Shown: positions 38,306 to 48,230 of the stretch, one piece after another | Numbering within the stretch: the first letter of the stretch is position 1 | Layout: the number at the start of each line of letters is the position of its first letter | NCBI RefSeq assembly: GCF_949628215.1 | Contig: NC_134276.1 | Location: 134,292,125 to 134,356,124 of the forward strand | DNA from: Phalacrocorax aristotelis | Lineage: Eukaryota; Chordata; Aves; Suliformes; Phalacrocoracidae | Direction of reading: 5' to 3' | Length of the DNA: 64,000 nt | Position numbers and translations under genes: made by a program | Notes under the pieces: model-generated | Database searches by the model: none | Told to the model about the DNA's origin: nothing | Seen by the model: the letters and a program-made list of their open reading frames with translations, nothing else

Positions 38306-40690
38306 CACAGAATCACAGGTTGGAAGGGACCTCAGGGATCATCTAGTCCAACCTTTCTGGGAAGAGCACAGTCTAAACAAGATGGCCCAGCACCCTGTCC
38401 AGCCGAATCTTGAAGGTGTCCAACGTGGCCAAGTCAACCACTTCCCTGGGGAGATTATTCCAATGCTCGACTGTCCTCAGTGTGAAAAATTTCCCTCTGG
38501 TGTCCAATCAGAATCTCCCCAAGAGCAATTTGTGTCCGTTCCCCCTTGTCCTCTCCATGTGACTCCGTGTAAAAAGGGAGTCTCCGTCTTCTTTGTAGCT
38601 ACCCCTGAAGTACTGGTACGTGGTAATGAGATCCCCTCTGAGCCTCCTTGATTCTCAAGGCTGAACAAACCCAGTTCTCTCAGCCTATCCTCATATGGCA
38701 GGCTTCCCAATCCTTTGATAGTCTTAGTGGCCCTTCTCTGGACCCCTTCCAGCCTGTCCACATCCTTTTTGTATAGCGGGGACCAGAACTGTACACAGTA
38801 CTCCAGGTGTGGCCTGACAAGCTACTCAGCGCTTGTGGGATAATGACTTCTTTATCTCTGCTGGTGATGCCCTGTGTGATGCAAATCAGCATCCTGTTGG
38901 CCTCTTTGGCTGCATCGGCACACTGTTCGCTCATGTTCAGCTTTCTGTCCACCAGGCACTCCAGGTCCCTTTCCACAGAGCTGCTCTCCATCCCAGTGGA
39001 TCCCAGCCTGTGCTGCACTCCCGCATTATGTTTTCCCAGGTGCATGATCTTACACTTCTCCTTGTTGAACTTCATAAGGTTCTTGCTGGCCCACTCTTCC
39101 AGCCTATCCAGATCTTCCTGCAGAGCAGCTCTCCCTTCCAGGGTGTCTACTTCCCCACTCAATTTGGTGTCATCTGCAAAATTCATCAGGCTGCACTTAA
39201 TTCCATTACCCAAATCACTTATAAAGATGTTGAATAACATTGGGCCCAATATCGATCCCTGGCAGACTCCACTTGTGACAGGTTGCCACTTTGAAAAAGA
39301 GCTATTTACCACCACCTTTTGGGTGTGGCCTGTCAGCCAGTTCCCCACCCACTGCACAGACCACTTGTCTAGGCCATAACACATCAATTTCTCCAGGAGG
39401 AGACTGTGGGGGACCATATCAAAGGCCTTGGAGAAGTCCAGGTAGACAATGTCCACTGCCTGCCCCATGTCAGCCAGGCAAGTCACTTTGTCATAGAAGG
39501 CCACCAGGTTTGTCAAGCACGATCTGCCTTTAGTGAAGCCATGTTGGCTTTTCCCAATCACGTGCTTCAACTGACTTGTAATGGCCCTCAGGAGGATTCA
39601 TTCCATAACTTTCCCAGGGGTTGAAGTAAGGCTGATGGGCCTATAGTTACCCGGATCCTCCCTTGAGCCCTTCTTATAGATAGGGGTAACATTTGCCTTC
39701 CTCCAGTCCTCTGGGACATCCTCCGTTCTCCACGACTTATCGAAGATTATGGAGAGTGGCCTTGAGATGATGTCAGCCAGCTCTCTCAACACCCTCGGGT
39801 GGATGGCGTCAGGGCCCATTGATTTGTGGGGGTCAAGCTCCTGTAGTAATTCATATACTAACTCTTCCTTCACCGATGGCAGGTCGGTGTTTGGTTTAAT
39901 CGGCAATTTTGTTCCCAAAGCCTGGGACCCTACAGTGCTGGTAAAGACAGAGGTGAAGAAGGTGTTGAGGACCTCTGCCTTTTCTGCATCACTGGTGATT
40001 GATTGTCCTTTTCTGTTTAACAGTAGGCCTATGTTTTCCTTCTTTTTCTCCTTATGGTAGACATGTCTGAAGAACCCTTTCTTGTTATTTTTTATGTCTA
40101 CAGCCAGTTTCAATTCAAATTGGGCTTTTGCTTTTCTAACTCTGTCTCTGCACTCTCTGGCTATGCTGTTGTAGTTCTCGGCAGATAATCCTCCACTTCT
40201 CCATTTCTGGTGTGCTTCCCTTTTGGATTTGAGTAGACCCAGGACGTCATGGTTGAGCCATGGGGGCCTCTTGCTCCACTTACTTCCCTTTCCTTTGTAG
40301 GGGATAATTTGACTTTGTACTTCCAATAGAGAGTTCTTGAAGAATTCCCAGCTCTCACTAGCTCCTTTGTATTCCATGGAAGCTTCCCATCGAATCCCTC
40401 CCAACTGAACCCTGAGTGCACTGAAGTTTGCTCTTCTAAAATCCAGAATCCTTGTCTTAGAGCTGACCTTCAGCACACTCAGCAGGATCCCGAACTCCAC
40501 AATATTGTGGTCACTGCAGCCAAGGCTGTCACTAACCGAGATATTACAAAGCAGGCTTTCTCGGTTTGTGAATAGCAAGTCCAGCAGCGCCTCCTTCCTG
40601 GTTGGCACTTCTAACATTTGTATCAGGAAACAGTCCTCTATACATTCCAGGAACTTGGTGGATGACAAAGCAAGATCGTCTTCTAAATAT
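38306..40690 (-). mobile_element. CR1 LINE, 5'-truncated, about 2.4 kb with long ORF2 remnant
   Basis: On the - strand it runs from within the endonuclease domain (40690) through reverse transcriptase to the 3' UTR and tail (aatcacagaatcacagg at 38310). Only the endonuclease end (CSDHNIVEF) remains; the 5' UTR, ORF1 and most of the endonuclease are absent. It is the best-preserved CR1 of the window and lies opposite no coding exon. Confidence 0.95.
38680..40668 (-). pseudogene. CR1 ORF2 remnant (endonuclease C-terminus plus reverse transcriptase)
   Basis: Two long frames in the same phase, 40668-39598 and 39570-38680, are separated by a TGA at 39600-39598 in the segment ...GKVME*ILLRAI..., probably a CGA to TGA change. 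The first carries CSDHNIVEF, NYRPISLTS and GPDAIHPRVLREL. The second carries YLDFSKAFDMVPH, GSILGP and the catalytic FADDTKLSG with both aspartates present. Small indels near 38835-38850 then shift the frame, and the C-terminal end continues in another frame to about 38477. Not functional as it stands. Confidence 0.9.
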
Positions 40691-41364
40691 TGTCCAAATT
40701 AGAGTAAGGACAACAAAATCTGATAAGTTCTTCAGCCATAGACTAGAAAATGAGAATGAAGTATGGAAGTGGGTAAATATACTTAATAATACCTATTTAG
40801 TGCTACTGCCATAACAACATGGCAAAGATTTAAACTCCTCTACAACATTCCTATGAACTGGATATTGATGCAAAACAAAGGAATTATTTTGATATCTCCC
40901 TTTGAGTCTAGTGCTGTAACAGCTGTAATGAGACAGCCTGTGTGTAACAGAAGGTACAGAACTGGAATCTGTGCAAATGCTGAACCTCCTTTATTTATCT
41001 GTGAGAGACAGCAGTTATCCTCTTCCTAGAGTCCTCTCCCCAGAGTCCTCTCCCCAGCAGTACCGCTGGGATAGTCCTGAAAAACTGAAATGAGGTATCA
41101 GAGACTGATCTTTTGTGGGGCTAGCAAACAGAGAGCTACCCTGAGGAGCATTAAATTCTGAAAATTTCACCAGTCTGTGTTTTTGGAATGTGTAAATTTG
41201 CAGCCAGAATTCTTAAGCATTGGCTTGGATGCCCTCACCTGGTCACATTGGAGTCTTCAATAAAGGACCTGTTTTGCCAAAGGAAGTTTTAACAGCTGGG
41301 TTTGCTTTGTTTGTCAAGGACAGCTTAATCTCCTCTTTACTTAGCTGAGGGGCAGCTTGGGTAG

Positions 41365-41575
41365 TTTATGTTGCACATTAGGAGAAACTTTCACTGAGAA
41401 ATTAGTAGAGCACTGGAGGAAGTTACCAAGAAAGATGGTGTCAAAATCTCAAGTCTTAGAGGTTTTCAGTGCTTTGCTAGAGACAATCAGAGCTGAACTG
41501 ACCTAGCACTAGCAACAGTACCACTTCGGTATGACTTGCAGAGATTCCTGCTAAGCAACAATTCTATGATTTTGT
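41365..41575 (+). mobile_element. CR1 LINE 3' end fragment
   Basis: Contains the CR1 words tttcactgagaaattagtag, gcactggaggaagttacc, ggttttcagtgctttgct, ctagcactagcaacagtac and a tail caattctatgatttt. It lies directly upstream of, and in the same orientation as, the next CR1. Confidence 0.8.
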
Positions 41576-41594
41576 AATTTCCTCAGCTACCATG

Positions 41595-42437
41595 TTGATC
41601 CTAATTTGTGAAAAATCCATCAACCACGCCATTTATAATGAACACAACAAATCCGTTACTTTTGGAAGCCTTAAGGGGAAAGCTCTCATGCCTATTCTGG
41701 GGAATCAGTACACTTGGGTATCTCTCTCCAATGCCTGTACACCAGTGCATGCAAGGCAGGGAACAAACAGGAGGAACTGTACGTCTAAGTGCAGTTACAG
41801 GGTTGTGGCATCACTGCAATCACAGAGGTAGCAGGATAACTCACATACTGGAGTGTTGTGATGGACGGGTACAGGCTCCTTAGGAAGATTAGGAAGACAA
41901 GGAGGGGATGTTGCACCTTGTATGAGAGAACAGTGGAAATGCATACAGCTCTGCCCTGGGATGGGTGAGGAGCCAGTCAAGAGTTGAGAGTCATATTAGT
42001 AGGCAGACCAATCTGTTGCAGTACGTGATGTTGTAGTAGGAATATGCTATAAACCTCCAGAATTAGACAAGGCCTTCTTCATACAACTGGAAGAAGCTTC
42101 ATGCTCACAGGCCCTGGTCCTCATGAAGGATTTCAACCACCACAATGTTTTCTGGAAGGGCAACAAAGCAGGGCACAAGCAATCTGAGATTTCTGGAATG
42201 CACTGATAACAATTTCCTGACACAGGCGATTGAGGAATCAACAAGAATAGGAGCTCTGTTGGCCCTGCTGCTTACAGACAAGGAAGAACTGGTTGGGGAT
42301 GTGAAAATCAGGGACAGCCTTGACTGTAGTGACCATGAGGTACTAGAATTCAGGATCCCATGAGGAGGGAGCAGGGCAAAATGCAGGACCACAATCCTGG
42401 AATTCAGGAGAGCAGGTTTTAATCTCTCAGAGATCTG
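41595..42437 (+). mobile_element. CR1 LINE, left half (endonuclease region), interrupted by the Polinton-type element
   Basis: CR1 endonuclease landmarks in order: gggtacaggctcc near 41868, gccctggtcctcatgaagg near 42110, and a frame at 42199-42363 with FLECTDNNFLTQAIEE and CSDHEVLEF. It ends ggaattcaggagagcagg ... agagatctg at 42437. The CR1 resumes at 48556 with aatctgcttggaagactccc. Left and right halves join into one + strand LINE of about 2.9 kb. Confidence 0.88.
42432..42437 (+). repeat. Left target-site duplication of the Polinton-type element (GATCTG)
   Basis: Six bases directly before the AGTAGTAC terminus. The other copy (AATCTG) follows the right terminus at 48556-48561, with one mismatch. 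The undisturbed CR1 reads gggatctgcttgg here, so one GATCTG belongs to the target. Polintons are known to make 6-bp duplications. Confidence 0.85.
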
Positions 42438-42760
42438 AGTAGTACTGTTTTCAGTGATAGGCAAGATAAGAAGTGACAAGTGCCCCCCCGCCCAGCTTCT
42501 GGCAGGAGTCCCACCCCCCTACCAGCAGCTTCAGGGTCCACTTGCCCCAGACATCACTCCCCTCTTTTGGTCATGTTTTGCCAATTGGCTGGCAGGACTG
42601 GCCACCCTGACAGCTTTACTCAGAAGTACATCAGTCCTGGACAGCCCTTACGCATATATACGCAGGGAAAGTTATTTTGGTTTGGCCACCATTTTCACAG
42701 GGCACCACCAGTTTATGACAGGGAGCCGCTATTTTGTTAAATGTCACTGCTCTAATATTG
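42438..42760 (+). repeat. Left terminal inverted repeat of the Polinton-type element
   Basis: Starts AGTAGTACTG. It aligns, with indels, to the reverse complement of 48231-48555. Clear shared words include cttgccccaga, ctcccctctt, attggctggcagga, attttggtttggccaccatt and, near the inner edge, gacagggagccgctattttg. The outer ~40 bp align more loosely. Confidence 0.88.
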
Positions 42761-42859
42761 GCTGATGGCCTTTTCTTGACACCATCATCGCCATGTGTTC
42801 TCGGGCAAACCCTGTAATTGGGTGCCTTCTTCATCTGCACCAGGAAGCCCTCAGATACA

Positions 42860-43080
42860 AAAATGTATACATCTATGTACAATATATACATGCATATGCA
42901 ACATACAAAAATACATATACATATATTCTTTATATAATATTTAAAAGTAATATGTATATATACATATATATTAATATCTAAAGGAGTGTGCAAATATGTA
43001 TAAATCTATATTTTATCTATTTTATGTATAATACTTCTATATATGTATATATATTTTATCAAATATATATAGCCATAGAA
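42860..43080. repeat. AT-rich (ATATAC)-type microsatellite inside the Polinton-type element
   Basis: Long run of ata/tac/tat words (for example atatgtatatatacatatat) on both strands, locally self-complementary. It lies just inside the left TIR; the right TIR has no counterpart. It keeps a 120-codon - strand frame open by composition only. Confidence 0.8.
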
Positions 43081-43499
43081 ACAGGTATAAAATGGATAAA
43101 ACATTTTTAATAAGAGTTAATGGAATGAATAATTACAGTTTAAATATGAACAAAAGTAAAAGGCTGGGGTCCCTTTAGCAGACTGCAGAACAAGCCCTGA
43201 TATGTCTGAGATGGACTTCAAGAAGGTGGAGGGGTGCCAAAAGGATGATGAGCATAGACAAGTTGAAACATGCCCGAGGGTTATCAGACCCCTCCTAGGA
43301 GGCCACTAAGGGGCCCCCAGCACACAGCCTGTTGTGTGCAAAGAGAAGACAGGCAAAGAGGGACTGAGAGGCCCCTGCATCTTCCCACAAAACACGAGCT
43401 TGAACTTTAGTTCAAGTTTAGTTCGACATGGCAGAATAATTTGCAGAAAGGCTATTATCTGTCCTTCTCCATGATGATGGAACATATGAACCACCTCAT

Positions 43500-43959
43500 T
43501 AACCCCCAAAACAAAGCTTCAGCTGTCGACTCTCCAGCAGTGAGCCTGGTCTGTGACTATCATAAGGAAAACAAAGCTCAAAATTGATGAAAAGCCCTGC
43601 ATTTTTTCTACAACTGAGATCTGGCACATATTTTGGGGGCTTCTCCAGGAGTTGCTGCTAAGAAATTTCCTTTTATGGCTGACATTACGGGAGAGTTTAA
43701 CTCGCTCTACCTCCACACAGATCTTGTAGAGCACCAGCTCGTCAGGGACTTTGCAGCTCCTTTATTGCTCTGTGTTCCAACTGGCGGTAATAAGATGATT
43801 GAGACAGTGATGTATGATAAGCCACACTACATGCCTGTAAACCATCAGCGTGCAATCAGCATTGAAATAAAGACTGACCAGATTAAGCATGTCTCATTTT
43901 GCTTTGGGAAGGTGATGGTGAGCCTGCCTCTTCAGTCCCAGAAGGCTCTGACATTTTAA
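43500..43959 (+). pseudogene. Polinton-type minor capsid (penton-like, PY) protein, C-terminal remnant
   Basis: An open frame from about 43620 to TAA at 43957-43959 shows the C-terminal signature of the single-jelly-roll minor capsid protein: LAHILG with PGVA, then NSLYLHTDLVEHQLV, APLLLCVP, PHYMPV and a final GKVMVSLPL. In the family this protein forms the icosahedral vertices. An in-frame TGA lies just upstream of the LAHILG codons, and more stops interrupt 43500-43615. The N-terminal half, expected to be a few hundred codons, is not recognisable. The next gene starts about 50 bp downstream, consistent with a capsid gene cluster. Confidence 0.8.
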
Positions 43960-44011
43960 GAAACCATGCCAAAATGGTAGTTGTGAAAAATTACAGGGAC
44001 CCATCTTGTAC

Positions 44012-44269
44012 ATGAATTATTACAGAGCTCAGGCTGGCAATGGTCTTCCTGTTTTCAAGGCATTCCTGTTGAGTATGGTGCAGGTGTTGGAAGTATATTC
44101 CATAGCCTGTTTAGAAGGGCTTTTGCAAAGGAGTTCAGACATCGATAAGCCCCATGTTAAAAGTGCTGCTGAAGATACTGCAAAAAATGTGTTTGGACAT
44201 GTTTGCAAGGTTGTCATGGGCAAGTTGGAAACTCCTTCAAATCAGGAGGGCTTGGACTTGCTTATATAA
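44012..44269 (+). CDS. Polinton-type small virion protein (PW-like), open but probably relic
   Basis: ATG at 44012 opens an 85-codon frame to a stop at 44267-44269, with no disruption. It begins MNYYRAQAGNGLPVFKA, matching the YY-x-x-QAG-x-G start of the small Polinton protein placed between minor and major capsid genes. The weaker SAAEDTAKNVFG segment matches the family's middle. It resembles adenovirus core-associated small proteins in position and size; function in Polintons is not proven. Surrounding genes are broken, so intactness may be chance for a short frame. Confidence 0.65.
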   Translation: MNYYRAQAGNGLPVFKAFLLSMVQVLEVYSIACLEGLLQRSSDIDKPHVKSAAEDTAKNVFGHVCKVVMGKLETPSNQEGLDLLI

Positions 44270-44481
44270 AGAGAAAAACCTTTAAAAGACACAAAGCCGT
44301 GTCATGTCCCCAGAGGGAAGATCGACCCCAGCCTTTTAAAAGAAAAAGGAAGGGGTGCTAGGCAACAATCTGACCAGGAGAAGACAAAGAACAACCCAGG
44401 CTGAATGGTGCAAAAGAAACAGAAAACCCAGAGGAAGACATCCTGATCTACTGCTAGAAAAGGAAATCTATCTTAAAATGA

Positions 44482-45800
44482 ATGGCTTTCATTCATGGTT
44501 GCCAAAGAATGTACCAAATCCAAGCTGGATTTGTCTGAAGTGTCCCAAACACAGACCAGCATTGAGAAAAGTCTGTTTATTGAGGTGCCTCCGCTTCTCA
44601 CTATTGTGGAGTCTGCAATTCTGGACTTTTTCATAGCTGGGAATGAGGAAGATTACATAGATCTGAAGAACATCCTACTGTATCTTTGCTGCAAGACTGT
44701 AAAAGCTGATAGGTTCAGCCTCAGAGCTGGTGAGACCATGGTTCTCGTGAATAACCCACTGGCCTCTATTTTCAGCCAGCTGGACATTACACCAGGGATC
44801 AACTGATAACCCAGAGCAACAACTGCTACGCCTACTGTGCTTTCATTGAGTTGCTTCTCAATTACAGCTGATTTACTGTCCAAGCACTTCTCCACGGGGC
44901 TGTTCTGCAAAGACACAGCCAGGCAGAACCAAGCAGTCAGCCTGCATGACATCAATAATCAGGGGTTCAGGCAATGCTCAGCTCTGATGGCCCAGAGTAT
45001 GAACTATTGGGACCCCTCCACAGTGATCTGTTCTTTCAAGAAAAACTTTTGATGAATGGTGAGGATGTAAAAATTAAGCTGACATGCAGCAAAGACAGCT
45101 TTTGTTTGACGAAATCCCTGGCAGCAGGATTCTGCAAGCTGGTTATTACGTGTGCCTCGCTGTTTGTGAAGAAGGTGCAGGTAGCACCCAGAGCACATTT
45201 GGTGCATGCCGAGGCCAACACTAAATAGCCAGTGGACCGGGTGTGTTGTCATGTGTTTGTCATGTATGCATGAAAGTGTTCAGCACAATGGCCAGCAATC
45301 GTGCCAGCAACGAGGGAAGTTTGTTTCTAAGACAGCTTCCCAAGCTTGTTAGTGGCTTCATTATCTAATGATGCTTTTAGAAGCAATTATGCTAAGAACC
45401 CTTTCACCTTTAAACTTTATGATAAATTTTGTGCCCCTGTATGTGGGTGGTGAACAAATGCCAGTGAAACCACTGCAGCCTGATTTTGAGAACAGCTGCT
45501 GTGTGAGAGAATACATGCAGCTTGTTCACATGATCGGCAGCCATATGAAAGACCATTCCATACTGGTTGACAGGAAAGAGTTCGCCTATGGCTATACACT
45601 GTTTGCCTTTGACCTGTCTCCAGACCAAAGTTGTGCTGAGCACTATTCCCTGATTAAAACAGGAAACCTGACAGCAGAAATACACTTTATAGGGCCTTGA
45701 TCACAACCATTAATATGATTGTGTACAGTATATTTGACAATGTGATAGAAATAAGCCAGCAGAAATATGTGCTTTTCAACTATGTGCAAAGATGGACATT
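44482..45800 (+). pseudogene. Polinton-type major capsid protein (double jelly roll), disrupted
   Basis: Conserved pieces appear in the correct order over ~1.3 kb but in different frames: KSKLDLSEVSQTQTSIEK and EEDYIDLKNILLYL (44495-44806), AFIELLLNY (near 44850), GPLHSDLFF and LMNGEDVKIKL (near 45010-45090), VAPRAHLVHAEA (near 45200), then PLQPDFENSC, EFAYGYTLFAFDLSPDQ and LIKTGNLTAEIHF (45440-45690). This is the family often labelled F54H12.2-like in animal genomes and recognised as the Polinton hexon-like capsid. Stops after 44803, near 44870 and near 45225 and 45355, and at least three frameshifts, abolish it. The likely start is the ATG at 44482, with a frameshift soon after. Confidence 0.88.
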
Positions 45801-46649
45801 GAGCAGCTCTCTTGGGTTTTTTCCCCCCACAATTCGCTACAACACAGAAACATTTATAGGCATTTACCCTCATTAATGGCTCCCTAGAGCCCATGTTGCA
45901 CTAAGACCAGCAAGCGTGCTTGTAGATATGCCTCCATAAAAGTATGGGAAGCAATGGCTAGCAATTCTCCTGGCAGACCAGAACCATGTAGAATTTTTTT
46001 TACTTGCATGGGTATCCTCCAAACAGTGCTCTTTTTCCTGAAATCATCATGTTCTTTTTAAAACACAACACTAGAGATACTGCTTCCCAGAGGAAGCCAC
46101 TGCAGCAGCCCCTCTCTATGGCCTGCAGATACCACTGTGTTGTTTTCTGACATCACTGTAACAAGAGATTACCTTCTGAACAGCTTTTAAAACTGTATTC
46201 TAGCAATCTAATACAAAATAGCAAGATGGTGATGTGCTTTGTAAAATATGAATATGCAGCTTTCCCCATGACCAGAGCTACTCCAAATATTTTTCAGAAG
46301 ATAGATCTGCATTTCTTGTAATGATTTTCATAAATATATTCTGTAAATCAAACTTACAACCCAACCACAAGGCTATGTGTGTTCTTGAACTGCACCCCAA
46401 CATGTTTTTTAAATGGATGCTATAGACAGCAAAGGCTAAAGATTTTCTGAATATTTTATTTTCAACAGTAAGCTTAACAGGGTGAATCACTGGACTTCAG
46501 GTATCTTTCTCTTCTTAAGTCATGTGCATCTTGCTTATTGGTCCTCCTCAGTCACTTTTAATTGGTCCAAAAGATCCCAGTTTGCTGTATGACCCATGAC
46601 AGAAGATGGGACATTCCACCAGAGTCATGGATTCATGAAAACATTCCAG
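45801..46649. other. Polinton-type interior without recognised gene
   Basis: Lies between the converging capsid and ATPase-side genes. Short frames only. An adenain-type protease gene might be expected near here in a complete element, but I cannot recognise its His/Cys motifs. Confidence 0.5.
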
Positions 46650-47154
46650 GTGTTCTTCAGGCTAGAAGGTGCACAAGTCTGAAGGATGCATCAAATTCAA
46701 GAACGCTCAATCTGTTGATGACATCTCCTTTCTATATAAAAATTCCCTGGTTGTCCCAAGAAGAAATATTGCTTGTGTTGCCCTAGTTTACCTAGGAGCG
46801 CATATACGTTCTTTTAATACAGTGGATGCACATTATCCAGTGCTTCCTGAACAACAGGGTTGGGGTCCTCAGGGGATTTTCCACTTCTGCCTTATTTTCT
46901 TCCAGAAAACCAAGAGTCATTTTCCCACTCTCCTGATTGCTCTGGTTCACATGTGCCAGGTACTTGTGAAGAGCTGCCCTACAAACCTTAGCTTTCTTGT
47001 AGGCTGCCAAGCCTTGTTTCTGGAAAATGTCCCTCATTTCAGCATCCAAAGAGTGGACTTTATCAGTCCTCATGTTTTCCTGGGGCAATGGTGGCAGCCT
47101 TAGCTGCTTCAGCTGATCTGCAGGCACCAGATATATTTTTCCCATACATTCCAT
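46650..47154 (-). pseudogene. Conserved Polinton-type protein of unknown function, frameshifted near its end
   Basis: On the - strand an ATG at 47154 (or 47145, preferred) opens a frame to 46792. It begins MGKIYLVPADQLKQL, followed by LDAEMRDIF, YKKAKVCRAAL and KYLAHVNQ. The KIYLVP-x-x-QL start and AEM-RDI / Y-KAK / RYL pattern recur in a protein found beside Polinton capsid genes. After 46792 the frame closes, and the family's C-terminal part seems to continue in another frame to about 46650. Function not established; a virion role is suggested only by neighbourhood. Confidence 0.65.
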
Positions 47155-47274
47155 CACTGCTTTGCCAAAAGCCCCATACGAGCAGAAGAACAGAACTTAG
47201 AAGAGGATCTATAAAGCTGCCGGTTTGCTTTGCCAGTAGTTTCTTTCTTTTGAAGGACAAACTTTTAACTTTTA

Positions 47275-47475
47275 CTACTCAGCTTTTAATGATTTGCAGC
47301 CCTTCTTCAGCACACATATTTTGTGGGATGTTAATGGAGTGTCCCCCTTCAAGGTACTCAGGGCAGTTTCAGAAATGGCCTTTATCAGGCCATCAGAAGC
47401 TGCACTGAGTACTGCTTTTCTCTGCCAGGGGAGGTGGGGATGTATCAACAGTGCCAGGAGGGACAGATTACTTTT
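47275..47475 (-). pseudogene. Small basic Polinton-type protein
   Basis: The - strand frame ending at 47275 contains QRKAVLSAASDGLIKAISE then TALSTLKGDTPLT and a lysine-rich end. This pattern (RKALL-x-x-AS, IKA-SE-ALN-LKG--PLT) belongs to a short protein regularly found next to Polinton capsid genes. It lies between the ATPase and the conserved protein on the same strand. The upstream part of the frame, to 47523, shows no family match and the true start is unclear. Confidence 0.6.
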
Positions 47476-47591
47476 CAGACACTGGAACGTCACGTTCCCA
47501 AGCCTGCACCAATAGCAACACATGGCAACAGTCTAATTCTTCTCTATTTATTGCCAAACACCAGTCTTCCTCCCCATCCCCAATATGTAAA

Positions 47592-48200
47592 TCACAGCCG
47601 TTCTAGTGGGAAAAGACCAGTTCCTAGCATAAAAGCCTCTGGCTTAGAAGCATTTAAATCAACAACCAGGAACCCATATGGTGCCTATGTGTGCCTTTGT
47701 AGCATCTTCAAACACCTCTAAAAAGAACAGGGCCTTGCCAGGACACATCTGCTTAGGTAGGAACGCAACCTTGAGCTTAACTTAGGGATTCTTAAATAGC
47801 ACCATAGATTGTCTTTTGAGAGTGATGGTGTGGCTCTTTTTACCCTGGCAAAAAATGTGCTGGACAATGTACAGGATGCTAACATTCCTGTGATGCACAT
47901 ATTTAGTAAAAGCTTTCTCATTTCTTTTGCTCTCACAAGCAGAGTTCATCAAATCATCAATCACAACCATATTTACTTCATTAGGGGGAAATAAGTGGTT
48001 ATCACTAGGACTTTTTCAGGTATGTCTTCCACAAATTTGATAAAAGGATAGTTAGAGAGCAGTTCCTGATACAGAAGTTGCCAACAACTATAATACCATA
48101 CAATATTCTCAGTCAAAAGAGACAGCAAATAGCTGGCATTCTTTGAAAGGCTTTTACGAAATAACTTTTCCCATAATTTCTAGGCCCTGCCAGAATGGCT
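47592..48200 (-). pseudogene. Polinton-type DNA-packaging ATPase (FtsK/HerA superfamily), frameshifted
   Basis: On the - strand a Walker A loop AGPRNYGKS is encoded at about 48160-48190. Walker B VVIDDLMN lies near 47955-47970, followed by a YVHHRNVSILYIVQHIF segment and LFKNP, then KVAFLPKQM, FLEVFEDATK and PYGFLVVDL, and TGA at 47594-47592. The GxxxxGKS and hydrophobic-DD motifs are intact, but at least two frameshifts and a stop separate the pieces. The family pumps DNA into the preformed capsid. About 190-200 codons are recognisable; the start would fall within ~30 bp of the inner edge of the right TIR. Confidence 0.82.
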
Positions 48201-48230
48201 GCAAGTCAATCACAGAGCAGTATGATGTTT

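Noticed and set aside
38807..39379. 190-codon + strand frame opposite CR1
   Set aside because: Antisense shadow of the CR1 reverse transcriptase on the - strand.
42631..42993. 120-codon - strand frame inside the Polinton-type element
   Set aside because: Kept open by the AT microsatellite and TIR; low-complexity Tyr/Ile/Cys-rich translation without family match.
46669..47103. 144-codon + frame
   Set aside because: Antisense to the conserved Polinton-type protein on the - strand, which has the recognisable motif.
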